Shown piece after piece: positions 53,670 to 61,738 of a stretch of 64,000 nt of DNA; the stretch's first letter is position 1, and every line of letters begins with the position of its first letter. A program made the translations under genes and the position numbers. Source of the DNA: Streptomyces sp. MNU76 (GTDB taxonomy: Bacteria; Actinomycetota; Actinomycetes; Streptomycetales; Streptomycetaceae); contig NZ_JAJKLK010000024.1 in NCBI RefSeq assembly GCF_020982545.1, forward strand, positions 248,001 to 312,000, in the 5' to 3' direction. The notes beneath the pieces are model-generated. The model had not been told where the DNA came from and did no database searches. It worked only from the letters and a program-made list of their open reading frames with translations.

Positions 53670-54643
53670 GCCGAACCCAGGTGAAGCAGCGCGCGAGGGT
53701 GGGCATCGCACGCCTGCGGCACCTGATCGCGGGCCTGCTCGCCCTCGTGACAGCCGTGACCGCCACCGCATGCACCACCGGCGATGACCGGCCCAGCATC
53801 GTCGTCACGACCAACATCCTCGGCGACGTCACCCGCGAGATCGTCGGCGACGAGGCCGACGTCACCGTCCTGATGAAGCCCAACGCCGACCCGCACTCCT
53901 TCGGTCTGTCGGCGGTGCAGGCCGCCGAGCTGGAGCAGGCCGACCTGGTCGTCTGCAACGGCCTGGGTCTGGAGGAGAACGTACTGCGGCACGTGGACGC
54001 CGCCCGCGAGTCCGGTGTCGCCACCTTCGCGGCCGGCGAGGCGGCCGACCCGCTCACCTTCCACGCGGCCGACGACGGCGGCCCCGAGGGCGAGAAAGGG
54101 CAACCCGACCCGCACTTCTGGACAGACCCCGACCGGATGCGCAAGGTCACCGGCCTGATAGCCGACCAGGTCATCGAGCACGTCGACGGCGTGGAGTCCG
54201 GAACGATACGCGCCAACGCCGACCGCTACGCGAAGCAACTCACCGGCCTCACCACCTGGATGGAGAAGTCCTTCGGCCGCGTTCCCTCAGACAAGCGGGC
54301 CCTGGTCACCAACCACCACGTCTTCGGCTACCTCGCCGACCGCTTCGGCTTCCAGGTGATCGGAGCGGTCATTCCCAGCGGCACCACGCTGGCCTCTCCC
54401 AGCTCCTCGGATCTGCGCTCCCTCACCGAGGCGATGAAGAGAGCAGGCGTACGCACCGTCTTCGCCGACTCCTCCCAGCCCAAGCGGCTCGCCGAGGTAC
54501 TGCGGACGGAGATGGGCGGCGGTGTTCGCGTCGTCGAGCTCTACTCGGAGTCCCTGACGGCGAAGGGCGAGGGCGCCGACACCTACCTGCGGATGATGCA
54601 CGCCAACACCACCGCCATGGTCACCGGCCTGACCGGCGACTGA
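53666..54643 (+). CDS. aztC: Zinc-binding lipoprotein of the Azt importer
   Basis: 325 residues of the cluster A-1 (ZnuA/TroA) binding-protein family with Cys36 as the lipid anchor (TATAC). Predicted zinc ligands are H77 (NADPHSFG), H150 (PDPHFWTD), H217 or H218 (TNHHVFGYL) and D268 (VFADSSQ). The acidic loop near H150 (DDGGPEGEKG) is short compared with the His-rich loop of ZnuA, matching AztC. It delivers zinc to AztB. Confidence 0.9.
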   Translation: MSRTQVKQRARVGIARLRHLIAGLLALVTAVTATACTTGDDRPSIVVTTNILGDVTREIVGDEADVTVLMKPNADPHSFGLSAVQAAELEQADLVVCNGLGLEENVLRHVDAARESGVATFAAGEAADPLTFHAADDGGPEGEKGQPDPHFWTDPDRMRKVTGLIADQVIEHVDGVESGTIRANADRYAKQLTGLTTWMEKSFGRVPSDKRALVTNHHVFGYLADRFGFQVIGAVIPSGTTLASPSSSDLRSLTEAMKRAGVRTVFADSSQPKRLAEVLRTEMGGGVRVVELYSESLTAKGEGADTYLRMMHANTTAMVTGLTGD

Positions 54644-54732
54644 CCCTTCGAGCCTCCCGGCACACCGGTCATCGGGCGCCACACGCCATACCTCTCATAC
54701 CGCCACCGCGCGGTGCAGAAAGGAACACACTG

Positions 54733-55935
54733 ATGAACAAGTCGATACGCGGCAGAGCCCTCACGGGCGCGGCACTGGCCTTGGCGGTCTCCTCGGTTCT
54801 GACCGCCTGCGGCGGAGAGGGCTCTTCCTCCACCGATACCAAGTCCGACGGAACCACGAGCGCCACGCCCGCCGTGGCGGTCAAGGATCCGCTGGTCGCC
54901 ACCTTCGACGGCGGCCTGTACATCCTCGACGGCGAGAGCCTGAAGCTCGCCAAGACCATCGACCTGCCCGGCTTCAACCGGGTCAACCCCGCAGGCGACG
55001 AGGACCACGTCGTCGTCTCCACCGACAGTGGATTCCGTGTCCTGGACGCCACCGACCAGACCCTCACCGACATCGAGTACAAGGGCGCCAAGCCTGGCCA
55101 CGTAGTCCGTCACGCCGGACAGACCGTGCTCTTCACCGACGGCACCGGAGAGGTCAACGTCTTCGATCCCACCGCCCTGAGCACGGGCAAGAAGCCGGAA
55201 GGGCGCACCTACACCTCTGCCGAGCCGCATCACGGTGTAGCCATCGAACTGGCCGACGGCAAACTCGTGAGCACCCTGGGTACCGAGGAGAAGCGCACCG
55301 GCGCGCTGGTGCTGGACAAGAACAACAAGGAGATCGGGCGCAACGAGGACTGCCCCGGTGTCCACGGCGAGGCCGCCGCCAAGAACGAGGCCATCGGCAT
55401 CGGCTGCGAGGACGGCATCCTGATCTACAAGGACGGCAAGTTCACCAAGATCGACGCCCTCGACGACTACGGCCGCATCGGCAACCAGGCCGGCAGCGAC
55501 GCCTCGCCGATCCTGCTGGGTGACTACAAGATCGACCCCGAGGCCGAGCTGGAGCGGCCCACCCGCATCTCGCTCATCGACACCGACAAGAAGAAGCTGC
55601 GTCTGGTCGACCTGGGCGTCAGCTACTCCTTCCGTTCGCTGGCTCGCGGCCCGCACGGCGAGGCCCTGGTCCTCGGCACCGACGGCGCCCTCCACGTCAT
55701 CGACCAGAACACCGGCAAGATCGAGAAGAAGATCCCCGCCGTGGGCAAGTGGCAGGAGCCGCTGGACTGGCAGCAGCCCCGGCCCACCTTGTTCGTCCGC
55801 GGGCACGTCGCGTACGTCTCCGAGCCCAGCAAGAAGGTGCTGCACGCGATCGACCTGGAGAAGGGGAAGAAGATCACCTCTGTCACCCTGCCGGAGAGCA
55901 CCAACGAGTTGTCGGGCGTCGTCGCCGGACACTGA
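54733..55935 (+). CDS. aztD: AztD zinc metallochaperone lipoprotein
   Basis: 400 residues: lipobox LTAC at about residues 22-25, a Ser/Thr-rich linker, then a beta-propeller. Likely zinc-site segments are GDEDHVVV, AEPHHGVAIELADGKLV, CPGVHGEAAAKNEAIGIGCE and GSDASPILLGDYK. AztD proteins store zinc and pass it to AztC. An 89-bp gap after aztC contains AGAAAGGAAC as ribosome site; no Zur box is seen there, so it probably depends on the upstream promoter. Confidence 0.9.
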   Translation: MNKSIRGRALTGAALALAVSSVLTACGGEGSSSTDTKSDGTTSATPAVAVKDPLVATFDGGLYILDGESLKLAKTIDLPGFNRVNPAGDEDHVVVSTDSGFRVLDATDQTLTDIEYKGAKPGHVVRHAGQTVLFTDGTGEVNVFDPTALSTGKKPEGRTYTSAEPHHGVAIELADGKLVSTLGTEEKRTGALVLDKNNKEIGRNEDCPGVHGEAAAKNEAIGIGCEDGILIYKDGKFTKIDALDDYGRIGNQAGSDASPILLGDYKIDPEAELERPTRISLIDTDKKKLRLVDLGVSYSFRSLARGPHGEALVLGTDGALHVIDQNTGKIEKKIPAVGKWQEPLDWQQPRPTLFVRGHVAYVSEPSKKVLHAIDLEKGKKITSVTLPESTNELSGVVAGH

Positions 55936-55947
55936 CTCCGCCACGTC

Positions 55948-55985
55948 CCCTCGCCGCCGTGGCCTTCGCGCCGCGGCGGCGAGGG
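55948..55985 (+). terminator. Hairpin terminator after aztD
   Basis: CCCTCGCCGCCGTGG (55948-55962) pairs with CCGCGGCGGCGAGGG (55971-55985), one mismatch, 8-nt loop, starting 12 bp after the aztD stop. The convergent minus-strand gene ends at 56147. Confidence 0.75.
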
Positions 55986-56146
55986 CACACCGCTACCACC
56001 CGCGCCGCGGGACCGGACTCGGCAGCCGGCCACGACAGGAGAAGCGGCGTACGGACGTACGTGTGGCGCGGTATCGGGCAACGGGCAACGCCCCTGCGGG
56101 CGGCGGCCGTTCCCGCCGCCTGGAGTGTGCCGGCCCGCACAGGCCG

Positions 56147-57346
56147 TCACCGCCCCACGGGATCGCCGTCGGCACCGTCGTTCCGGACGCGCAGTGTCAT
56201 GTGGCCGCCGTGATGCAGAGGTGTGGTCAGCCGCGGACGGGTCGCCTCGTTGCCTGTCTCCGCGTCGATGATGTGCACCTCGCCGTGGCCGCCCCGGGTG
56301 ACGGCGATCCAGTCGGAGCCCGGTGAGGCGGCCACCGCTCGGCGTTGGACGCCTTCCCAAGGGGTGCCACCGCGACGCGGAGCGCCGTCCATGGCCGGCA
56401 GGGGACAGCGGCGCACGACGCCGTCGGCGCCGACAAGGATCAGTTCGTCGCCGTCGGGGTGGACACGGGTGAAGGCGGTGTGGCGCCGGGCGAGGGCCAG
56501 CCGGAAGACGAGCCCGGGACCGAGGTCCGTGAGTACGGTGCGGCCGGTTGTCAGGTCGTGGTGCCATGCCTGGTTGGTCCATTCCGGCCATCGCAGCGGG
56601 TCCGGGTCGCCGCCGCGCAGTGTGGTCCACAGCGCCTGTCGGCGGGTGTCGAGCCGGAGGTACCAGCCCCGCGCCGACGATCCCCAGGGGATGATCGCCT
56701 CGGCGGCGAGCGCGTCGCCCTTCCTCCGGGCCCGGTGCACTCCTTCGCTCGTGGCTGCGAACACGCGCTCCGAGCCGGGTGCTTGTGCGTCCCCGTGTCC
56801 GTCGTCCGGCAGCGGCAGGAGCGCGTGAGGTGTGACCGGAGGGCAGCCGGGCGGAGCCGCGAGGAGATCCATGAACCGGTGGACCGCCAGCGCACCGGGC
56901 TCCCGGTGCCGCAGTACGACCAGCGGGTCGCCTTCGCCCAGGACCGTCACGCCCGGTTCGCCGACGCGCGTGCGTACCCGCGCGGTTTCCCCGGTGGCCA
57001 GGTCGAGGACCGTCAGCAGGTCCGTCCACGGTTCGCTGTTCTTGCCGAGGCCGGTGGTGACGGCCAGTCGGTGGCCGGACGGGTCGCAGGCGAGGTGCTC
57101 GGCCGGCACGGCGACCGAGATCGCACGCTCCACGAGCTTCTCGGCGAAGGGATCGAGCACCAGCAGTTCCCCGCGACGGTCGTCGACGCAGGCCACCCGC
57201 CCTCCCGGGAGTGCCAGGAACCCGGCGTGCTCGGAGAGATGACGGCCGGTGAGGCGTCCTACTGCGGCGCCGTCCGGCACGGTCAGCAGGTGTACGGCTC
57301 CGGCCACATGGTCGGAGACGAGCAGGACGGGTGTGGCAGCAGGCAT
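56147..57346 (-). CDS. Cytosolic beta-propeller (WD40/NHL-like) protein of the Zur-controlled locus
   Basis: 399 residues with no signal peptide or membrane helix. Repeated blade-like segments end in the typical short-strand patterns (VLLVSDHVAGAVHLL, RVACVDDRRGELLVLD, WTDLLTVLDLATGETARVR, VAVTRGGHGEVHIIDAETGN). No catalytic motif is recognised; His and Asp are frequent at blade tips. ATG 57346 has GGAGGAC upstream. It is divergent from the importer operon across a Zur box, so it should be induced by zinc starvation. It could be a zinc-handling scaffold or a partner of the peptide-modifying enzymes. It is distinct from the secreted AztD proteins. Confidence 0.7.
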   Translation of the reverse strand: MPAATPVLLVSDHVAGAVHLLTVPDGAAVGRLTGRHLSEHAGFLALPGGRVACVDDRRGELLVLDPFAEKLVERAISVAVPAEHLACDPSGHRLAVTTGLGKNSEPWTDLLTVLDLATGETARVRTRVGEPGVTVLGEGDPLVVLRHREPGALAVHRFMDLLAAPPGCPPVTPHALLPLPDDGHGDAQAPGSERVFAATSEGVHRARRKGDALAAEAIIPWGSSARGWYLRLDTRRQALWTTLRGGDPDPLRWPEWTNQAWHHDLTTGRTVLTDLGPGLVFRLALARRHTAFTRVHPDGDELILVGADGVVRRCPLPAMDGAPRRGGTPWEGVQRRAVAASPGSDWIAVTRGGHGEVHIIDAETGNEATRPRLTTPLHHGGHMTLRVRNDGADGDPVGR

Positions 57347-57369
57347 GAGTCCTCCAGAAACCGGTCTAG

Positions 57370-57384
57370 TGAAAACGATTATCA
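57370..57384. promoter_or_regulatory. Zur box between the beta-propeller gene and the importer operon
   Basis: TGAAAACGATTATCA matches TGAAAATGATTTTCA at 13 of 15 positions. It lies 24 bp upstream of the minus-strand start (57346) and 48 bp upstream of the plus-strand start (57432), placed to control both. Confidence 0.85.
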
Positions 57385-57431
57385 TGTATCTTCGGTGCGT
57401 TCCCGGTACCTGAAAAGAAGCGAGGGCATCG

Positions 57432-58409
57432 ATGCTGCGCTCATCGTCGAGATCTGTTCGCAGTTGGATCGCCGCAGCGGCGGTGGGTTCCGTCCTGGTC
57501 GGCTGCGGCTCGTCCTCCGAAGAACCCGCGAGCGACAAGGCCAAGCCCGCGGCGAAGACGGAGGTGACCGTCGAACCCATCAAGGCGTCGACGGAGTTGA
57601 CCGACACCAACGGCGTCAAGGTCTCCTTGAAGAAGGAGCCCGAGCGGATCGTCTGCCTCTTCGCCCTGTGCGACGACATCCTGACGGAACTGGGCATCGT
57701 GCCGACGGCCACCAACAGCGCCTTGCTCGCCCACCCGGACTTCCTGGGGGAGGAGAAGGCCAAGGAGATGGACGTCATCCCGGGCGGATTCATCGCCCCC
57801 GAGGTGGAAGCGATCCTTTCCCACAAGCCCGATCTCGTGATCGGCCTCGGGGACACCCACGGCAAGCTTGCTCCGGCGCTCAAGGGAGCGACCACGTTCT
57901 GGGCCATGCAGCCCGAGACGTGGCAGGACAGCGTGGGCTACCTGCGCGACACCGCCGCGCTCACCGGCCGCACCGCCCAGGGGGAGAAGGCGGAGAAGAC
58001 CTTCCGGACGAAGCTCGCCGAGGCCGAGAAGGCCCCGAGCGAGAAGACCGCGCTCATCATCTACGGCAGTGACGAGAACTTCGGCGTGGCGACGCCGGAA
58101 GGTGACGTGGCCGCCAGCCTGTTCCCCAAGATCGCCGACTACCCGTGGAAGTCCCGCGGTGTGGAGGGCAGCTACAGCCTCGAAGAGATCCTCGCCCAGG
58201 ACGTCGACGTGCTGTTCGTCGAGACGCTGAGCTTCGGCGACGCGGACGGCAAGCTGTCGGAGAAGCTGGCCGAGAACCCGCTCTGGGGCAAGATCCCGGC
58301 CGTGAAGAACGGTGACGTCCACGAGGTGAACTCAGAGGTGTGGGCCAAGGGGCGCGGCACCCGCTCGCTGGGCATCGTCCTCGACGAGGCCACGGCCGCG
58401 CTGCGGTGA
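57432..58409 (+). CDS. Siderophore/cobalamin-type ABC importer substrate-binding lipoprotein (FecB/BtuF-like)
   Basis: 325 residues. Lipobox VLVGC is near residue 25, followed by a Lys/Ala linker and a class-III binding fold (NGVKVSLKKEPERIVCLFAL, LSHKPDLVIGLGD, WAMQPETWQDSVGYL, EEILAQDVDVLFVE). Such proteins bind metal chelates rather than free metal. It is in an operon with two FecCD-type permeases and a FecE-type ATPase, behind a Zur box, so its ligand is most likely a zinc chelate. Its stop overlaps the next GTG (GTGA). Confidence 0.88.
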   Translation: MLRSSSRSVRSWIAAAAVGSVLVGCGSSSEEPASDKAKPAAKTEVTVEPIKASTELTDTNGVKVSLKKEPERIVCLFALCDDILTELGIVPTATNSALLAHPDFLGEEKAKEMDVIPGGFIAPEVEAILSHKPDLVIGLGDTHGKLAPALKGATTFWAMQPETWQDSVGYLRDTAALTGRTAQGEKAEKTFRTKLAEAEKAPSEKTALIIYGSDENFGVATPEGDVAASLFPKIADYPWKSRGVEGSYSLEEILAQDVDVLFVETLSFGDADGKLSEKLAENPLWGKIPAVKNGDVHEVNSEVWAKGRGTRSLGIVLDEATAALR

Positions 58410-59629
58410 GGAAGCCCCTCCCGGTGCCCGCCGCGGCCGATCGCGCCGCGGCGGGCGGAGAGCGGCCGTCGCGCGGTGCGCGGAGGTGGCAACCGCTTCT
58501 GGTGGTCGTGTTGCTGGCCGTCTCCTCGGTCTGCGCGCTCAGTCTCGGCACCCCCAACGTCCCCCCGTACCGGCTGGTCGCCGCGGTGATGGACGGGGAC
58601 ACCACCCTCGCCGGGATCGTCGTGAGCGAACTCCGCGTGCCCCGCCTGCTGCTGGCGTTGGTCGCCGGAGCCTGTCTGGGGGCGGCCGGACTGGTGCTCC
58701 AGGAGGCGCTGCGCAATCCCCTGGCGGTGCCGGAGATGCTGGGCGTGTCGTCCGGGGCCGCGCTCGGGGTGGCCGCGCCGCTGGTGCTGACCCTCTCGCT
58801 GCCCGCCGCCGTCCAGCCGCTGCCGGCCATCGGCGGGGCCGCGCTCGGCGGCGGGCTCACCCTGCTCGTCGCCGGGCTCGGCCGCAGTCCGTCCGCGGTG
58901 CTGCTGACCGGCGCAGCGGTGGCGGCCGCGCTGCAGGCCGCGCTGCTCGTCCTGATGGTCATGGCCGACCAGCTCGACCTCCAGCTGATCTACCGCTATC
59001 TGCTCGGTTCCCTCTCCGCCCGGACGTGGGACGACGTGACGGGCCTGTGGCCGTGGCTGTTCGTCGCCGTGCCCGCCCTCGTGCTGTGCGCGCCGGTGCT
59101 GTCGGTGCTGCGGCTGGGAGATGAGGACGCCGAGGCGCTGGGTGTGCGAGCTCAGCGCGCCCGGCTGGCCGCGCTGGCCATCGCCGTGGTGCTGATCGCC
59201 CCGGTGACGGCCGTGTGCGGGCCCGTCGCATGGGTGGGGTTCCTCGCCCCACACCTGAGCCGCTGGTTCGATCCCGGGGCCGGAGCGGTGCGCTGGCTCC
59301 CATGGTCCGCGGCGTGGGGCGCTGTCGTCGTGGTGGTCGCCGATGTCCCGGCCAGACTGGCGCTGGCACCCGTGGAGACGCCTGCCGGTGCTTGGACGGC
59401 CCTGCTGGGGGTGCCGACCGGCGTCGCGCTGATGCGGTCGGGTGGCCGCCGCCGTGCGGTCCGGCGCGAACCGCTGCCCGGACCGCGGAAGACGGCTTCC
59501 GGTCCGGCGGACGAAGTCCCTCACGCCAGGGCATCGCATCACCTTCGCCGGGACGACCCCGGGTGCGGCGGGCCCGGCGATACCTCCTCGCCACCTCTCA
59601 GGAAAACCAGTGCGGAGGACGTACGGTGA
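58406..59629 (+). CDS. FecCD-type ABC importer permease 1
   Basis: 407 residues. GTG 58406 overlaps the binding-protein stop. Ten-helix FecCD/BtuC permease with RVPRLLLALVAGACLGAAGL, LQEALRNPLAVPEMLGVSSG and WVGFLAPHLSRW. The C-terminal about 70 residues after GVALMRSGGRR are charged and not found in usual family members; they may be cytoplasmic. Its stop overlaps the next GTG. Confidence 0.9.
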   Translation: MRKPLPVPAAADRAAAGGERPSRGARRWQPLLVVVLLAVSSVCALSLGTPNVPPYRLVAAVMDGDTTLAGIVVSELRVPRLLLALVAGACLGAAGLVLQEALRNPLAVPEMLGVSSGAALGVAAPLVLTLSLPAAVQPLPAIGGAALGGGLTLLVAGLGRSPSAVLLTGAAVAAALQAALLVLMVMADQLDLQLIYRYLLGSLSARTWDDVTGLWPWLFVAVPALVLCAPVLSVLRLGDEDAEALGVRAQRARLAALAIAVVLIAPVTAVCGPVAWVGFLAPHLSRWFDPGAGAVRWLPWSAAWGAVVVVVADVPARLALAPVETPAGAWTALLGVPTGVALMRSGGRRRAVRREPLPGPRKTASGPADEVPHARASHHLRRDDPGCGGPGDTSSPPLRKTSAEDVR

Positions 59630-60633
59630 CCCGGCGTTTCACGGCGCTCGCGGCACTGGCCGTCGTCTGCGCCGGAGTGGAAGTGGTGGCCGGGCGCGGC
59701 ATGTCCCCCGGTGTGGTCTGGGACGTCCTCAACGGGGGCGGTGACGCGACGGAACGCCACATCCTGTTCCAACTGCGCCTGCCGAGGCTGCTGGTGGCCC
59801 TCGGCGCGGGCGCCTGCCTGGCCGTGGCAGGGCTGGTCCTGCAGTCTGCCCTGCGTAATCCCCTGGCCGGGCCGGAGGTGACGGGCGTGACCCCGGGGGC
59901 GGTGCTCGGTGCCGTCACCGCGACCGCCCTGGGACTCGCCGGGTGGGATTCGCCCCTGGCCGTGGTCCTCGCCGCGTGCACGGGTGGGTGTGCCGGAGCG
60001 GCGCTCCTGTGGCTGCTCGCCGGCCGCGGGCGCGGTGATCCCGCGCAGACCGCCGTGCACGGGGTGCTGGTGTCGGCGGTGCTCGGCGGGCTCACCGCCA
60101 TGGTGCTGCTGGTGGAGCCGGGTGAACTCGGCAGCGTGGTGCAGTGGCTGGTGGGCACCACGGAGGGCCGGGTGTGGCAGCACTGGCACCTGCTGTGGCC
60201 CTGGGCGCTCGTCTGGGGGGTCGCGGCCTGGCTGCTGGCCGGGCCGTTGACCCTGCTGCGCTGCGGGGACGACATCGCCCTGGCCGCCGGCCTGGCCGCC
60301 CGCCGGGCCCGGACCCTGGCCCTGCTGTGCGCGGTGGCGCTGACGGCGGGCGCGGTGGCAGCCGTCGGGGCGCTGGGCTTCATCGGGTTGCTCGTCCCGC
60401 ATCTGGCTGTGGCCGTCTTCGGCGCGGACCTGCGCCGGAGCCTTCCCGGCGCCGCCCTGACGGGCGCGGTCGTGGTGTGCGGGGCGGACGCGGCCGCGCA
60501 GCTGTCCTCACGGCTGGTGGCGGCGGTGCTCGACTCGGGACGGCTCACGCTGCCGGTCGGGGCGCTCACCGCGTGCCTCGGCGCCGCGTTGCTGCTGGTC
60601 GTCGTGCGCCGCACGCCGAGCCGTACGTTCTGA
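59626..60633 (+). CDS. FecCD-type ABC importer permease 2
   Basis: 335 residues with the same FecCD fold: RLPRLLVALGAGACLAVAGL, LQSALRNPLAGPEVTGVTPG and GFIGLLVPHLAVAVFG. GTG 59626 overlaps the upstream stop (GTGA). With the preceding permease it forms a heterodimeric chelate channel. Confidence 0.9.
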   Translation: MTRRFTALAALAVVCAGVEVVAGRGMSPGVVWDVLNGGGDATERHILFQLRLPRLLVALGAGACLAVAGLVLQSALRNPLAGPEVTGVTPGAVLGAVTATALGLAGWDSPLAVVLAACTGGCAGAALLWLLAGRGRGDPAQTAVHGVLVSAVLGGLTAMVLLVEPGELGSVVQWLVGTTEGRVWQHWHLLWPWALVWGVAAWLLAGPLTLLRCGDDIALAAGLAARRARTLALLCAVALTAGAVAAVGALGFIGLLVPHLAVAVFGADLRRSLPGAALTGAVVVCGADAAAQLSSRLVAAVLDSGRLTLPVGALTACLGAALLLVVVRRTPSRTF

Positions 60634-60653
60634 CGTCGAATTGAGGACAGAGC

Positions 60654-61475
60654 ATGACCGAGTCCGTGGGGATCCACGTCGAGGGGGTCCACTTCGGCTA
60701 CCCCGGACGACCCGTGCTGCGGGGCGTCGACCTGACCGTCCGGCCGGGCGAACTGACCGCCCTCATCGGCCTGAACGGCTGCGGCAAGTCGACCCTGCTG
60801 CGGCTGGCCGCCGGGCTGCTGCAACCGGATGAGGGGAGCGTTCGGCTCGGTGGGGACGACCTCGCCCGGCTCTCGAGGCGCGCCACGGCCCGGAGAGTGG
60901 CGCTGCTGCACCAGTCCGCTCCGGCCGTCCCGGGCATGACGGTGAGTCACCTCGTCCGGCAGGGGCGCTACGCGGCACGCGGCCCGCTGGGCATGCTGCG
61001 CGAGGGCGACGACCCCGTCGTGCACCGGGCGCTGAAGGACGTCGGGGTGGAGGACTGGGCCGACCGCGACGTCGACGCGCTGTCCGGGGGCGAGCGGCAG
61101 CGGGTGCGGCTCGCGATGGCGCTCGCCCAGGACACGCGCGTGCTGCTGCTCGACGAGCCGACCACCTACCTGGATTTGCACCACCAGCTCGACGTGCTGC
61201 AGACCGTGGTGCGCCTGCGCGAGGAACGCGGGCTCACCGTGGTGATGGTGCTGCACGACCTGGCCCACGCGGCCCGGTTCGCCGAACGCGTCGTCGCCCT
61301 GCGCGACGGCCGTGTGGTGGCCGACGGAACGCCGAAGGAGGTCGTGACACCGGGGTTGCTGGCGGACGTGCTGAAGGTGGCCGGCCGGGTCGGCCGGGAC
61401 CCCGAGGGGGGCTGGCCGGTGTGTTACCCAGATCACCCTCTCTCCGCTCTGGAATATGAAAATCAGATTCATTAG
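60654..61475 (+). CDS. FecE/BtuD-type ABC importer ATPase
   Basis: 273 residues with Walker A GLNGCGKST, Q-loop HQSAPAVPGMTV, signature LSGGERQR, Walker B VLLLDEPTTYLD and a His switch in MVLHDLAHA. It powers the FecCD-type importer. Its 3' end contains the third Zur-like box inside the last codons (YENQIH), directly before the peptide gene. Confidence 0.92.
   Translation: MTESVGIHVEGVHFGYPGRPVLRGVDLTVRPGELTALIGLNGCGKSTLLRLAAGLLQPDEGSVRLGGDDLARLSRRATARRVALLHQSAPAVPGMTVSHLVRQGRYAARGPLGMLREGDDPVVHRALKDVGVEDWADRDVDALSGGERQRVRLAMALAQDTRVLLLDEPTTYLDLHHQLDVLQTVVRLREERGLTVVMVLHDLAHAARFAERVVALRDGRVVADGTPKEVVTPGLLADVLKVAGRVGRDPEGGWPVCYPDHPLSALEYENQIH
61457..61471 (+). promoter_or_regulatory. Zur-like box upstream of the peptide gene
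   Basis: TGAAAATCAGATTCA matches TGAAAATGATTTTCA at 12 of 15 positions with conserved outer half-sites. It lies 62 bp before the peptide ATG, within the last codons of the ATPase gene. A separate promoter would let the peptide be made at a higher level than the importer. Weaker than the other two boxes. Confidence 0.6.
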
Positions 61476-61532
61476 ATTGTGGTCACGGCGCTCATCCGAA
61501 CGCCGTATCTCCCTGCTGATGAAGGAGAGTTC

Positions 61533-61646
61533 ATGGACAACGAGCAGGTCTTCGCGCCGATCGCCGACCCGGGACAGCTGGCTCACGACTCGGCCTCCCA
61601 CTCCAACGCGCTCGTCGAGAACCCCTTCGAGGACACCGAGGAGTAA
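61533..61646 (+). CDS. Putative RiPP precursor peptide (37 aa)
   Basis: A strong ribosome site (AAGGAG, spacing 6) precedes ATG 61533. The peptide starts MDNEQVFAPIADPGQLAHDS, has three Ser and one Thr, no Cys, two His, and ends in an acidic tail FEDTEE; net charge is strongly negative. It is too short for a normal enzyme and lies between an importer and a leader-binding protein, the expected place for a ribosomally synthesised, post-translationally modified peptide precursor. Leader and core cannot be separated with certainty; the His/Ser/Asn-rich middle (LAHDSASHSN) is a possible core. No homologue was recognised. Confidence 0.65.
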   Translation: MDNEQVFAPIADPGQLAHDSASHSNALVENPFEDTEE

Positions 61647-61669
61647 GCAAGGGCCTCACCGCCCTCGAC

Positions 61670-61705
61670 CGTGGGCCCGCCCGATGCCTTCCGGGCGGGC
61701 CCACG
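61670..61705 (+). terminator. Hairpin between the peptide gene and its presumed modification genes
   Basis: A perfect 14-bp stem CGTGGGCCCGCCCG (61670-61683) and CGGGCGGGCCCACG (61692-61705) with an 8-nt loop. It starts 24 bp after the peptide stop. Such attenuating hairpins after RiPP precursor genes allow high precursor and low enzyme expression. Confidence 0.8.
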
Positions 61706-61738
61706 CCCGTCCCAGGTCCCGCCGACAGGAGGAACGCC

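Noticed and set aside
54644..54732. Possible Zur box before aztD
   Set aside because: No sequence close to TGAAAATGATTTTCA is present in this 89-bp gap; aztD is more simply read from the aztB promoter.
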